Below, one piece after another: positions 23,447 through 32,503 of a stretch of 41,481 bases of DNA. The notes beneath the pieces were generated by a model, which was given only the letters and a program-made list of their open reading frames with translations, ran no database searches and was not told the DNA's origin. The stretch is from positions 1-41,481 of the forward strand of contig NZ_JANHDJ010000012.1 of the NCBI RefSeq assembly GCF_024494645.1. The letters are read 5' to 3'. The position numbers were made by a program, and so were the translations under genes. Source of the stretch: Halohasta litorea. GTDB taxonomy: Archaea > Halobacteriota > Halobacteria > Halobacteriales > Haloferacaceae. The first letter of the stretch is position 1. Each line of letters opens with the position of its first letter.

Positions 23447-26400
23447 CTAATCGGTCCGCTGAAATCGACCCACCAATACACTGAGTGTGAGTAGCGAGAC
23501 GAGTCCCACAAGCAGTCCGAATCCGGGCGTGTCGTCGTTCGTCTCGATGGGTTCTGTCGAATCATCGGTTGGTTCGGTGTTCATCTCGTCTGCGCGTTCA
23601 CCGACCGCGAACACCGAAAAACCGGGCGTGGTCGACTCGTAGGTGACCTCGCTGTCTCCCTCCGAGACGATTTCCGTGTCGAGTTCAGTCCACTCACCCG
23701 CATCCTCGTCGTAGCGGTTGAGTGCGATGTCATCAGCGCCGAGATCACGATCTGCCAGCGTCTCGGTGGCCACGTCGAATTCGATGGTTGCCGAACTCAC
23801 GCGGTCGCTGGCGTCGACGCCCTCCGAGGAGACGGTGAACTCAACGTAGGAGATGGCGCTATCCGAGCCACTGTCGCCGTCGGCTGTCGGCTCGCCGTCG
23901 CCAGCCGCACCGCCGAGTTGAGGCGTTCCATCGGGCAGTTCGTCACGGCTCCTTGACCGAGCCTCGAAGGTCACCTCCGTGTCCGCGCCGAACGTGAGGT
24001 CGACGCGGTTGTAGTTCGTGTCACTTTCATCATCGCTGACAGAGTCACCGAGGTCGACTCGCGTCGGCTCGTTGGCCGTGACCGTCGTGGTTGCCGAGAC
24101 ACTGCCGTCCTCGTTGATTTCAACAGGAACCTCATCTTCGGTATCCCCATCGCGGTCATCGCCGCTACCGCTTGATGATCCACTACTTCCTGAACTGGAA
24201 GGTGGGTTCGAGACCGACACCGCTACCGTGTCGTTCGCATCTCGGTATGCGGATTTGAGGTCAGTGCTTCCCGTTCCGTTGGCCTGTACCGTTCCGTTGG
24301 CGTCGACGGTTGCGATAGCCGTATTGTTCGAGGTGAGGGTGGCCGCCTCGGTGACGGTGAGTGTGGTCTCATTGATATAGGTCGCTTCGGCGGTGAGCGT
24401 TGTCGACTCGCCAGTCGTGAGTGTCTCGTCGGCGAGTGAAACCGAAAGGGAGTCGACGGCTGCCCGCTCGATACTGACGTTCGCAGTGGTGTTGATCGCT
24501 GGATCAGCCTCGACTGCGATGTCGACGGTGTAGTTACCACTACTGTGTTCGGTGAACACGAAGCCAGCCTCGCCGGTTTCGTTTGTATGGTTCATTTTAC
24601 CGGGGGCGAGTCCGCCGAGGCCGTCGGTGTCAGTAACGTTGAGTACCTCGTCTGTGATCGGATTGCCAAACGTATCAGAAACAGTCACATTTAGACGTTC
24701 TGTGATGCCTGCGGTCGCAGTCACGTTCGGTGCGGTGAACGTAGTTATCTGGGCTGGCTCAACAGCAAAGGATTCTGTCTCGATGGTGTCGCTGGTCTCG
24801 ACAGTGGCATCAGTTTCGTTACTGTCGAATTGGAGCCGATAGTCGTCAGAGATCTGGGTTTCGAGAGCATCGAAGACTGCAATCCCTGTTGTATTCGTCT
24901 GTTTTGTGGTCTCCCCGGCCGTGACAGTGCCCGCTCCGTCGAGGACTGTAACATCGACATCAACCCCTTCCACGGGGTTGTCGAACTCATCGGTCGCGGA
25001 GACTGTTGGCGGCCCAGTGATCGGCTCACCAGCGGTCGAATTGTCGGGCTGAGTGACGAACGCCAGCGTGTTGCTGCCAGCTGGTTCGACCGAAAACGGT
25101 AAACTGGTCTCGTTGGCCACCCCCTCAGCGGAGGCATTCAGCATATAGTCATCAGCCGTTTCAATCGAGAGCCCGGCGAACACGGCGACCCCTGTATTCG
25201 CGTCAACTACTGTGTCGCCCGAGAGAGTACCGTCGCCAGTTTCGACAGCAAGTGTTACTTTGTCGCTGAAATCGTCGACCACATTACCGTATTTGTCCCG
25301 GATGTCGACACTGATCGGGTTGTCATTCTCGCCGGTGATCGACTCACCAGCTGTCGAATTGTCGGGCTGAGTGACGAACGTCAGTGTATTGCTTTCGGCT
25401 GGTTCGACCGCAATGTCGACGCTCTCACTACCGACGGAATCTGCGTCGGCTGTCAACGTGTGACTGTTATCTGCGGTCGTCACAGTATCTACGTCGACCA
25501 CTACCACGTACTCACCCGTTTCGTTGAGCCTCACGGACGCAGAACTGTTGAGTATGCCCTCGAACTCCGAGCTGAGAGTGAACTGTTGGAGTTGTTGATC
25601 TGCGGCCGGGTTGTCGAACTCGTCAGTTGCATTGAATTTTAGTGAGACCGATTCACCTGCCGTAATCGTGTCGGGTACCTCAACTATCGAGAGACTGTTA
25701 GCAACAGCGGCAACAACGTCGAACTTGTTGGTCGACACGGTGGCGTCGGTAGCGACGTTGGCGTCAGCACTGTCGATTGTGAAATCCAAGCCATAGTCGC
25801 CAGCTGTCTCGATTTCGAGGTCGTCAAAGGAGACGATTCCCGACGAATCGGTCGACCGTGTCGTCGTGGCTGCATCGAATGTGAAACCGTTCGTCTCCGA
25901 GACTGAGACATCGACCCCGGCGACCGGGTTGCCGAACTCGTCAGTTACAGTAACTGCTGGCGGTCCAGTGATCGGTTTACCAGCAGTCTGGGAGGACGCT
26001 GGCTGCGTGTCGATGGTCACGGAGTCGGCGGCTGCGGCACGTACGCTGAACCCGTTGGTCGACACGGTAGCATCGGTGCTGACGTTGGGGTCTGTGCTAT
26101 CTATCTCGAAATCGAGGTTGTAGTCGCCAGCGGTCTCGATTTCGAGGTCGTCGAAGGATGCGATACCCGATGAGTTGGTCGACACCGTCGTCGTTCCGTT
26201 ATCGAACGCGTAGCCGTTCGCCTCCGAAACTGAGACGTCAACCCCGCGGACTGGGAGCCCGGACGCGGTGGTAACGATAGCCTGGGGTGGTCCCGAAACC
26301 GACTCTCCAGCCGTCGATTCGGTAGGCTGTGTCCCAACGTCGACGGAATTTGCGAGTTCGACCGTAATCGTCGAACTATCGCTGACTGCCCCGTTGCCTT

Positions 26401-27745
26401 CCAGCTCGAAGGCCAAAGTGTACTCACCGGCGGTCTCCTCAGTGAAACTGAACGTCGCGTTACCGTTTTCGTCGGTTCGTACCGAGTCACCAGTCACGAT
26501 TCCGTTGATACCGCCGTCGTCGGTGACAGTCACGTTGACACCCTCGCCTGCGTCGTCGCCCGGAGCGACGAAGGCAGTGACATTGAGTTGTCCGTCGTTA
26601 CCGACGGCCGTAGTGATGGTTTCGGCCGTAAGACTCTCAACGGTGGGTTGGTCGACGTTCTGCCAGGCGAGTGCCGGGTAGCCGTCGCTGATAGTCCATG
26701 TCTGGGGATTGTCGAACGAAAGAGCGTCCATGGTGACCGGCGGCCCAAAGCGCTGCATTTCCGAGGCTGGCTCGGTGTCGCTCACCTCGCCAAAGCCGAC
26801 GACGCCACTTACTGTACCGCCATCATTTTGGACGGAAGCGGTCTGAGTTGTCGTTCCAACATCCCAGTACGAGTTTTCCACGGAACCGTCATTGTCACCT
26901 ATAAGCCCACCAACATCGTCCGTTCCCCCGGAGACGTCGCCAGTCGCATAGGACCTGCGCACAATAGCGTTGCCCAAAGTGGGGCCAAAACTGGTACCAA
27001 TAAGTCCACCTGCTGAACCAGAGCCATCTGTGTGCGTAACATCACCTAGTGCATACGAATCAACTACCAGACCGAAATTACTCGCAACTAACCCGCCAGT
27101 ACCACGTCTGGACTCAACATCAACATCTGCATACGACTCTTTGATAGTGGCGCCCTCGCTGTTGGATCTGACTAATCCTCCAGCATCGCCACTATCACGA
27201 CCAACAGCAGCTACCTCACCAGTCACGTATGATCGACGAATTGTGGTACCCTCGCCAGTTGCCATGACTAGTCCTCCGGCGCCAACGTCAGCAGTAACGT
27301 CGACATTCTCTAGACCAACATCCGTAATAAGCGAATTCTCCGTCTGCCCGACCAGTCCGGCGTAGGACTCGTCCTGTGGGTTGATGTACAGATCATGAAT
27401 AACATACCCATCACCATCGAGGGTCCCGGTGAAATGGGGACCTCTTGCATCGTATTTAGCTATCGGAAGGAATCCTTTGGCACCACCCCCGTCGTCGTTC
27501 CAGTTCTCAGTTCCGGCGGCCTCGATATCTTGGGTTAGAACGTAGTTCTGGTCTAATCCTTGGTCCTCGATACACTGTAGTTGGCTGATGTTCGTGATTT
27601 CGTAATAGCCACTGGCGTTCGGCGTGTATCCGATATCGCTACAAACAGGTGCCGTAGTGGTCGCCGCAGCCGTCCCAATGAAGCCACTGCCGACAACCAC
27701 GAGTAACGCAACAAGAACAGCCACACGCACCGACCGTCCTCTCAT
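23447..27745 (-). CDS. Large PGF-CTERM surface glycoprotein with GLUG and Ig-like repeats
   Basis: About 1432 residues from ATG 27745 (an in-frame start 24 bases upstream is less likely because MRGRSVRVAVLVALLVVV is a good signal peptide start). After the signal (cleavage near GTAAA) come GLUG-type repeats (about 110-320: YAGLVGQTENSLITDVGLEN, GGLIGDNDGSVENSYWD). At least four Ig-like/Big_1 units of about 110 residues follow (about 460-1010), then a Ser/Gly-rich linker (SSSGSSGSSSGSG) and a PGF-pre-PGF-like beta domain. A C-terminal PGF-CTERM signal (TPGFGLLVGLVSLLTLSVLV plus a basic end) should be processed by archaeosortase A and lipid-anchored. It probably acts in adhesion or as a cell-envelope component. 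It is divergent from the sensor kinase at 28093. Confidence 0.92.
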   Translation of the reverse strand: MRGRSVRVAVLVALLVVVGSGFIGTAAATTTAPVCSDIGYTPNASGYYEITNISQLQCIEDQGLDQNYVLTQDIEAAGTENWNDDGGGAKGFLPIAKYDARGPHFTGTLDGDGYVIHDLYINPQDESYAGLVGQTENSLITDVGLENVDVTADVGAGGLVMATGEGTTIRRSYVTGEVAAVGRDSGDAGGLVRSNSEGATIKESYADVDVESRRGTGGLVASNFGLVVDSYALGDVTHTDGSGSAGGLIGTSFGPTLGNAIVRRSYATGDVSGGTDDVGGLIGDNDGSVENSYWDVGTTTQTASVQNDGGTVSGVVGFGEVSDTEPASEMQRFGPPVTMDALSFDNPQTWTISDGYPALAWQNVDQPTVESLTAETITTAVGNDGQLNVTAFVAPGDDAGEGVNVTVTDDGGINGIVTGDSVRTDENGNATFSFTEETAGEYTLAFELEGNGAVSDSSTITVELANSVDVGTQPTESTAGESVSGPPQAIVTTASGLPVRGVDVSVSEANGYAFDNGTTTVSTNSSGIASFDDLEIETAGDYNLDFEIDSTDPNVSTDATVSTNGFSVRAAAADSVTIDTQPASSQTAGKPITGPPAVTVTDEFGNPVAGVDVSVSETNGFTFDAATTTRSTDSSGIVSFDDLEIETAGDYGLDFTIDSADANVATDATVSTNKFDVVAAVANSLSIVEVPDTITAGESVSLKFNATDEFDNPAADQQLQQFTLSSEFEGILNSSASVRLNETGEYVVVVDVDTVTTADNSHTLTADADSVGSESVDIAVEPAESNTLTFVTQPDNSTAGESITGENDNPISVDIRDKYGNVVDDFSDKVTLAVETGDGTLSGDTVVDANTGVAVFAGLSIETADDYMLNASAEGVANETSLPFSVEPAGSNTLAFVTQPDNSTAGEPITGPPTVSATDEFDNPVEGVDVDVTVLDGAGTVTAGETTKQTNTTGIAVFDALETQISDDYRLQFDSNETDATVETSDTIETESFAVEPAQITTFTAPNVTATAGITERLNVTVSDTFGNPITDEVLNVTDTDGLGGLAPGKMNHTNETGEAGFVFTEHSSGNYTVDIAVEADPAINTTANVSIERAAVDSLSVSLADETLTTGESTTLTAEATYINETTLTVTEAATLTSNNTAIATVDANGTVQANGTGSTDLKSAYRDANDTVAVSVSNPPSSSGSSGSSSGSGDDRDGDTEDEVPVEINEDGSVSATTTVTANEPTRVDLGDSVSDDESDTNYNRVDLTFGADTEVTFEARSRSRDELPDGTPQLGGAAGDGEPTADGDSGSDSAISYVEFTVSSEGVDASDRVSSATIEFDVATETLADRDLGADDIALNRYDEDAGEWTELDTEIVSEGDSEVTYESTTPGFSVFAVGERADEMNTEPTDDSTEPIETNDDTPGFGLLVGLVSLLTLSVLVGRFQRTD
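24740..26370 (-). repeat. Tandem Ig-like repeat units inside the surface protein gene
   Basis: About four units of ~320-330 bases. Two share long identical protein stretches (SFDDLEIETAGDY) and the same frame positions near 25815 and 26147. The other two share the DNA around 25041 and 25361 (a 23-base identical run beginning GAATTGTCGGGC). The high DNA identity indicates recent unit duplication or gene conversion and makes copy number likely to vary. Confidence 0.7.
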
Positions 27746-28092
27746 TGGTTCCCCGCTGCTGTCTCGCACAGCCTCGCAAGATTGTCTTGTGGGGGTTGGT
27801 CACTGTTCGGTACGCCATCGGCTTCTGCCGCGACGGGCATTCGACTCTTTCGCTGGTACATACTGTCTTTCGTAGCGTCTTGCCATTGTCCAGTGAGGCC
27901 CACTTGACGAATGGTCCAAGCCACTCTTATATTGGATTTGGTTAGTGTATACTTAGTTGGAATACCAGCGAATGATGGTATTTCGAGTTTCACGTCCTGA
28001 GACGCTCGCCGTCGATCGCCTCGGACCCAACTATTCGTGAACTGATCAGAAGCGACAGAGTCGTACTGGTCGAGTCGAAAGACAGTCTCAAG

Positions 28093-29796
28093 ATGATGTA
28101 TGTTGCCGGGCTGATCGCCTACGGCGGGTCGGCGCTCATCGGCGGGCTGCTGGCGGTCTCGCTGTTGGTCAAATACGACCGTCGACAGCCCGCCTTTACG
28201 TTCGGCGTCTTCTTGCTCGTGGTCGGTTTTTGGGCGGCGACCTACGTCGGCTATCTCGTCGCCGACACCCAGCAGTGGCTGCTGTTTTTCATCCAACTAT
28301 CGTACCTCTCGGTCGTTTCGGTGCCCATCGTCTGGATCACCTTCGCCCTCCAGTACACCGACCGCGAGGCGTGGCTCTCACGGCGTCGACTCGCCGTCCT
28401 GTCGCTGGTTCCGATCTGTGTCCTCGGGCTCGTCTGGACCGCCGACTCCCACTCGCTATTCTACGCCGATATCGTACTCATAGTCGTCGACGGCGTCGCT
28501 CTGCTCGAAACGCCGCCTGCAATCGCCCACCGAATCAATATCGTCTACTCCTACGCTCTACTTCTGATCGGGACGGGCCTCATCGTGAGCGAAACCGTCA
28601 CGAACAACCGGCTGTACCGACGCCAATCGCTGGTGTTGCTGGCCTGTCTGAGTACGCCGTGGCTCGCCAACGGCCTGTTCCATCTCGGCTTTCGCCCGAT
28701 CCCGACGGCGGATCTCACGCCCGTTCTCTTCGTCATCATCGGGATTCCGCTCGCGGTGATCGTCCAGCGTGCCGAATTGACTGGGTTCGTCCCAGTCGCC
28801 CACGAGCGCGTCTTCCATACCCTGGACGATCCCGTCTTCGTTGTCACCACATCGAACCGGGTCCTGGATGCTAACCGCGCCGCCCGACAGATCGTCGAGG
28901 CTGCGGGCCCGCTCGAAGGCTGCGATCTCATCGGGATTCTGCCCGAACCCCTGCTCGAAGACGGTGATCTGCATCCCGATCTCGACGACGCAATGGAGTG
29001 TGTGATCGAGGTCGACGGCACACCCCGACAGTACATCGCTCGGCTCCGCGGCACTGAGTCAACCACCCGAGACGATCCACGCGGCTACATTCTCTCGTTG
29101 ACAGATATCACGCTCCAGAAGACCCAACAGGAGAGCCTCGAAGCCAAAAACGAACAGCTCGAACGCCTCGCGGGCGTCGTCTCACACGATCTGGCGACGC
29201 CGCTGGCGACCGGCGAGAGCCTTCTGCATCTCATCCAGGAGGACCTCGATTCGCCCTCGGACGAGATCGACCAGTCGCTAGCAGACCTCGAAGCCGTCCA
29301 CCGTCGGCTCCGAGCCTTCGCGGAGGGGTTGCCCGCGCTGGCCCGCGAAAGTACGGATGTGAAGACGCCGACCGACTGCGATCTCGAAACGGTCGCTCGG
29401 GGGGCCTGGGAGGTGGTCAACACCGGCGACCTTCGCTTGTCGGTTGAGTCGACTGAGACAGTACAGGCAGACGCCAGTCGGCTCCAGCAGGCTTTTGAGA
29501 ACCTCTTTGGGAACGCCGCCGAGCATGCTGTCGACGGCCAGAGAGGTGCGACAACGGTCCGAATCGGACGACTATCAACCACTTCGGGGTTTTATGTCGA
29601 GGACGATGGGACAGGCATTCCGGTGGGTCGACGCAAGGATCTCCTAGCCTTTGGGGTGTCGACCGGGAGTGGATCCGGCTATGGGCTGGCGATTGTCCGG
29701 ACAATTATCGAAGCCCATGGCTGGTCGCTATCAGTCACCGACAGCTCAGAGGGTGGCGCACGTTTTGAGATCGAGACGACGCCACAGACCCGGTAA
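28093..29796 (+). CDS. Sensor histidine kinase with 7TM N-terminus and PAS-like domain
   Basis: A 567-residue kinase. Residues 1-225 are seven membrane helices of the histidine-kinase N-terminal 7TM type. A PAS-like region spans about 235-350 (HTLDDPVFVVTTSNRVLDAN). The HisKA box is VSHDLATPL (phospho-accepting His near 366), and the ATPase domain has an N box (QQAFENLFGNAAEHA) and G boxes (DDGTGIP, GSGYGLAIVRTIIEAHG). It should autophosphorylate in response to a membrane or redox signal. The HTH_10 response regulator at 29916 follows on the same strand after 119 bases and is its likely partner. The surface protein gene lies divergent, so control of the cell surface is a possible output. Confidence 0.92.
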   Translation: MMYVAGLIAYGGSALIGGLLAVSLLVKYDRRQPAFTFGVFLLVVGFWAATYVGYLVADTQQWLLFFIQLSYLSVVSVPIVWITFALQYTDREAWLSRRRLAVLSLVPICVLGLVWTADSHSLFYADIVLIVVDGVALLETPPAIAHRINIVYSYALLLIGTGLIVSETVTNNRLYRRQSLVLLACLSTPWLANGLFHLGFRPIPTADLTPVLFVIIGIPLAVIVQRAELTGFVPVAHERVFHTLDDPVFVVTTSNRVLDANRAARQIVEAAGPLEGCDLIGILPEPLLEDGDLHPDLDDAMECVIEVDGTPRQYIARLRGTESTTRDDPRGYILSLTDITLQKTQQESLEAKNEQLERLAGVVSHDLATPLATGESLLHLIQEDLDSPSDEIDQSLADLEAVHRRLRAFAEGLPALARESTDVKTPTDCDLETVARGAWEVVNTGDLRLSVESTETVQADASRLQQAFENLFGNAAEHAVDGQRGATTVRIGRLSTTSGFYVEDDGTGIPVGRRKDLLAFGVSTGSGSGYGLAIVRTIIEAHGWSLSVTDSSEGGARFEIETTPQTR

Positions 29797-29915
29797 GACA
29801 ACCGTTCTCTGTAACATACCCCTATACGGTGGTATGCACTTTAGTAGCCTCTGACGATACTATCAGTTATGATGGATCATGTTCGGAGTGGTATGGTCGG
29901 CTCCGGTCGCTATCG

Positions 29916-31541
29916 ATGGATCTGTGGAGTGAAGCCGTGATCGATCCGGCAGACTCAGTTTCGCCAGCCACGTCGACCCGACCGATTTCGGTGCTTCTGA
30001 TCGACGATGACGAGACGTGGGCCCGGACACAGCGTCGACTGCTCGAACGCTCCCACGAGCGACTCAGCGTGTCGACGGCGACCAGTTTCAACGCGGCCAG
30101 AGACGCGCTCGGAGCCACCGAGCCGGACTGTATCGTCTGTGACTACCAACTCGGCGACGGGACGGGTCTCGACCTGCTGGCCGAGGTTCGGGCCACCGAA
30201 CCGGATGTACCGTTTATTCTGGTGACTGGAGAAGGTGATGAGGCAGTCGCCAGCGATGCGATAAGCGAGCAGGTCACTGACTACGTGAGAAAAATGGATC
30301 TCAGCCAGCAGCCCATCGGGTTGGTCCGGCGGATCAAAACGGTCGTCGAGGTCGACCGGAGCCGTCGAGCATTGGCCCGCGAACGACAGCACAAGGAGGC
30401 GCTCCTCGAAACTGTCACCGCCTCGTCGACCCGCTCGGAACTCGGTGAGACCATCTGTGAGCAGCTTGTTGACAGCGGCTACGTTTGTGCGTGGATCGCT
30501 GTTCTCGACGACGACCAAGGGGTTGTCCCGCTGTCGACGGTTGGTGATAGCGCCTATCTTGAAAGCACAATCACGCCCGGAACCCGGCCAACTGACAGCA
30601 CCGAACCGACCCTCCGCGCACTCGACGAAACCGAACCTATTGTCCACTCATTGGCAACCATCGGGGAGACAGAACCCGAGTCAGCTGACTGGGTGCCGGT
30701 TGCCGTCGACCACGGCTTTGGGTCGGTGGCAGCGATCCCGATCAGTCACAACGGCGTTTATTTCGGTGTGTTGACCGTGTATAGCCAGACAGCAAGAATC
30801 GACGACCGCGAACGGGCGTTACTCGTCGAGTACGCTGAAACGGTCGGCTATGCCTTCCAGACGACCGCGTGGAAACGAACACTCCTCTCGTCTGCGACCC
30901 CAACCGTCGAATTCACGCTCAGCGGAGGGTGCCACCCACTTCTCGGGCTTGCAACAGCACTGTCCGACGAGTCGACGCTCCGTATAGCAACGATCATTCC
31001 TCGAAACGACGACGAGGTGCTCTATGTGACGACCGCTGAGGGAGTCACGGAAGCCGACCTCTCGGAGGCAGTCGATGTGACCGATTCGATTGTCTCGGTC
31101 GACTATTATCGAACTGACGGCGTCATCCACTGTGGACTCATCGCAGAATCGCCGGTTCCCGAAACACGGATCGTCGACGCCGGAGTCTCGCTATCCGAAA
31201 CCAATGTCAGTGGACGAGATGCACGGATTTTGGCCGTTCTCGGTGGGGGAACCAGTGTCCAGCAGTGTGTCGACGCCCTCTCAGAGCTCTGTGGCGATGG
31301 CTCGGTGACGACACTCTGGACCAGCGACGAATCCACTACCTCGAAGACCGAGGCGGTCGACGATCTGACCGATCGGCAGCGACAGGTGCTCAAACTCGCC
31401 GTCGAAGCGGGCTACTTTGAGCGACCGCGGCACAACAACACCGGTGAGCTTGCCGATACCCTTGATATTTCACGAGCAACCTTCACTCAGCACTTACGAG
31501 CCGCCCAGCGGAAATTGTTCGCAAGCAAGATTCACAGGTAA
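29916..31541 (+). CDS. Response regulator with receiver, GAF/BAT and HTH_10 domains
   Basis: About 541 residues from ATG 29916, chosen because the receiver begins soon after (PISVLLIDDDE); a GTG at 29829 is in frame but adds unlikely sequence. The receiver has Asp31/Asp32, phospho-acceptor Asp76 (CDYQLGDG), Thr104 and Lys126 (YVRKMD). A GAF-type sensor follows (about 150-315, ETICEQLVDSGYVCAWIAVL), then the BAT partner domain, and a C-terminal HTH_10 (LTDRQRQVLKLAVEAGYFER, ELADTLDISRATFTQHLRAA). This makes it a DNA-binding output regulator joining phospho-relay and ligand sensing in one chain. Partner kinase: the gene at 28093. Confidence 0.9.
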   Translation: MDLWSEAVIDPADSVSPATSTRPISVLLIDDDETWARTQRRLLERSHERLSVSTATSFNAARDALGATEPDCIVCDYQLGDGTGLDLLAEVRATEPDVPFILVTGEGDEAVASDAISEQVTDYVRKMDLSQQPIGLVRRIKTVVEVDRSRRALARERQHKEALLETVTASSTRSELGETICEQLVDSGYVCAWIAVLDDDQGVVPLSTVGDSAYLESTITPGTRPTDSTEPTLRALDETEPIVHSLATIGETEPESADWVPVAVDHGFGSVAAIPISHNGVYFGVLTVYSQTARIDDRERALLVEYAETVGYAFQTTAWKRTLLSSATPTVEFTLSGGCHPLLGLATALSDESTLRIATIIPRNDDEVLYVTTAEGVTEADLSEAVDVTDSIVSVDYYRTDGVIHCGLIAESPVPETRIVDAGVSLSETNVSGRDARILAVLGGGTSVQQCVDALSELCGDGSVTTLWTSDESTTSKTEAVDDLTDRQRQVLKLAVEAGYFERPRHNNTGELADTLDISRATFTQHLRAAQRKLFASKIHR

Positions 31542-31834
31542 TATGTATTATCGTGTGAGCTGTGGTGCTTTCAATAAATGAGATTATAATCGAGTTCTAG
31601 CATAACGCGATTACTCAGTACAGCTACGCCAGACGTACCCACCGCGCCGGACGGCACGACCGGGTACGTAGAGTGGGTACAGATACTCAACACCGACCAG
31701 AAGACAAACCTCTCTCCACAGTAATCAGCACAGTATCCCTAGGGATTTTCAAAACCAGGATCAACCACCTCATATTGTAGAAACATAGCCAGTATCCAAG
31801 TGAACTATATCCGGGGACAATAGAATACGATGAT

Positions 31835-32503
31835 ATGTTGATCAACACTCTCGTGGAACCTGGTAGACACCACGGCAACAGATCCAACCACCTCGTCTTC
31901 GTCTTACTCAAAGCTGAGAAACACGGGCTAAACCGTATAGAACCAGAACCTTACACCTGCGAATGCGGAATCATACTTACACCAGAAGTACTGGATAGAG
32001 GAGACGAGTCCAAAAATTCTTGGCCAAACTGCAAGTCCTGGAGAGACGGAGGAAAAAAGAAATGCCCAGAATGCGACGAATACCCTTCTATCGATCGGGA
32101 GCAACACATCCGGGCAAGAGGGTATGAACCAACGCCTAAATCGCAAATTAAGTCTGTAACGCAGTCACAGAGAGAAGCGGCGCTTGAAGAAACAGATCAT
32201 ACCTGTATCACCTGCAACTCAAAGGCAGAGTACGTGAAAAGGATGGTTCCACCAAGATACGGAGGATCACGGGACGTGGTGAATCTGGCTCCGCTCTGTA
32301 ACAAGCACTACAAAAAATACGGGCATATGTTTGCCGACGTCCTCCACCCCGAAGAATGGCACCAGATACACCACCTAGACTGGGAAGGATACGTAGAAGC
32401 TCTCAGAGATAAATACGCAAACGGATCCAACAGGTTAGTGAATATCCTTGATTCACTTCTCGACGAAGGACAACCCGAAAACCCGTACCCGTATATCGAT
32501 TAA
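31835..32503 (+). CDS. HNH-endonuclease-like protein with a substituted catalytic His
   Basis: A 222-residue protein. An N-terminal zinc-type region has TCECG (42-45) and CPEC (77-80). The HNH-like module is CITC (124-127), VKRMVPPRYGG (134-144), VVNLAPLC (148-155) and NKHYKKYG. In haloarchaeal HNH proteins the equivalent stretch reads HRMVP or dHi.P; here Lys135 stands at that His, while Asn150, the four Cys/His ligands and GG are kept. It may be inactive as a nuclease, or it may use another residue. The composition is more AT-rich than upstream genes, marking the start of an acquired block. Its last 51 bases overlap the 3' end of the convergent DUF3644 gene. The start at 31835 is the first ATG of the frame. 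Confidence 0.72.
   Translation: MLINTLVEPGRHHGNRSNHLVFVLLKAEKHGLNRIEPEPYTCECGIILTPEVLDRGDESKNSWPNCKSWRDGGKKKCPECDEYPSIDREQHIRARGYEPTPKSQIKSVTQSQREAALEETDHTCITCNSKAEYVKRMVPPRYGGSRDVVNLAPLCNKHYKKYGHMFADVLHPEEWHQIHHLDWEGYVEALRDKYANGSNRLVNILDSLLDEGQPENPYPYID

Noticed and set aside
24740-26370. Tandem repeats considered as a CRISPR array or IS copies
   Set aside because: The repeats are in-frame protein-domain units of 320-330 bases within one long gene, with no short direct repeats or spacers.
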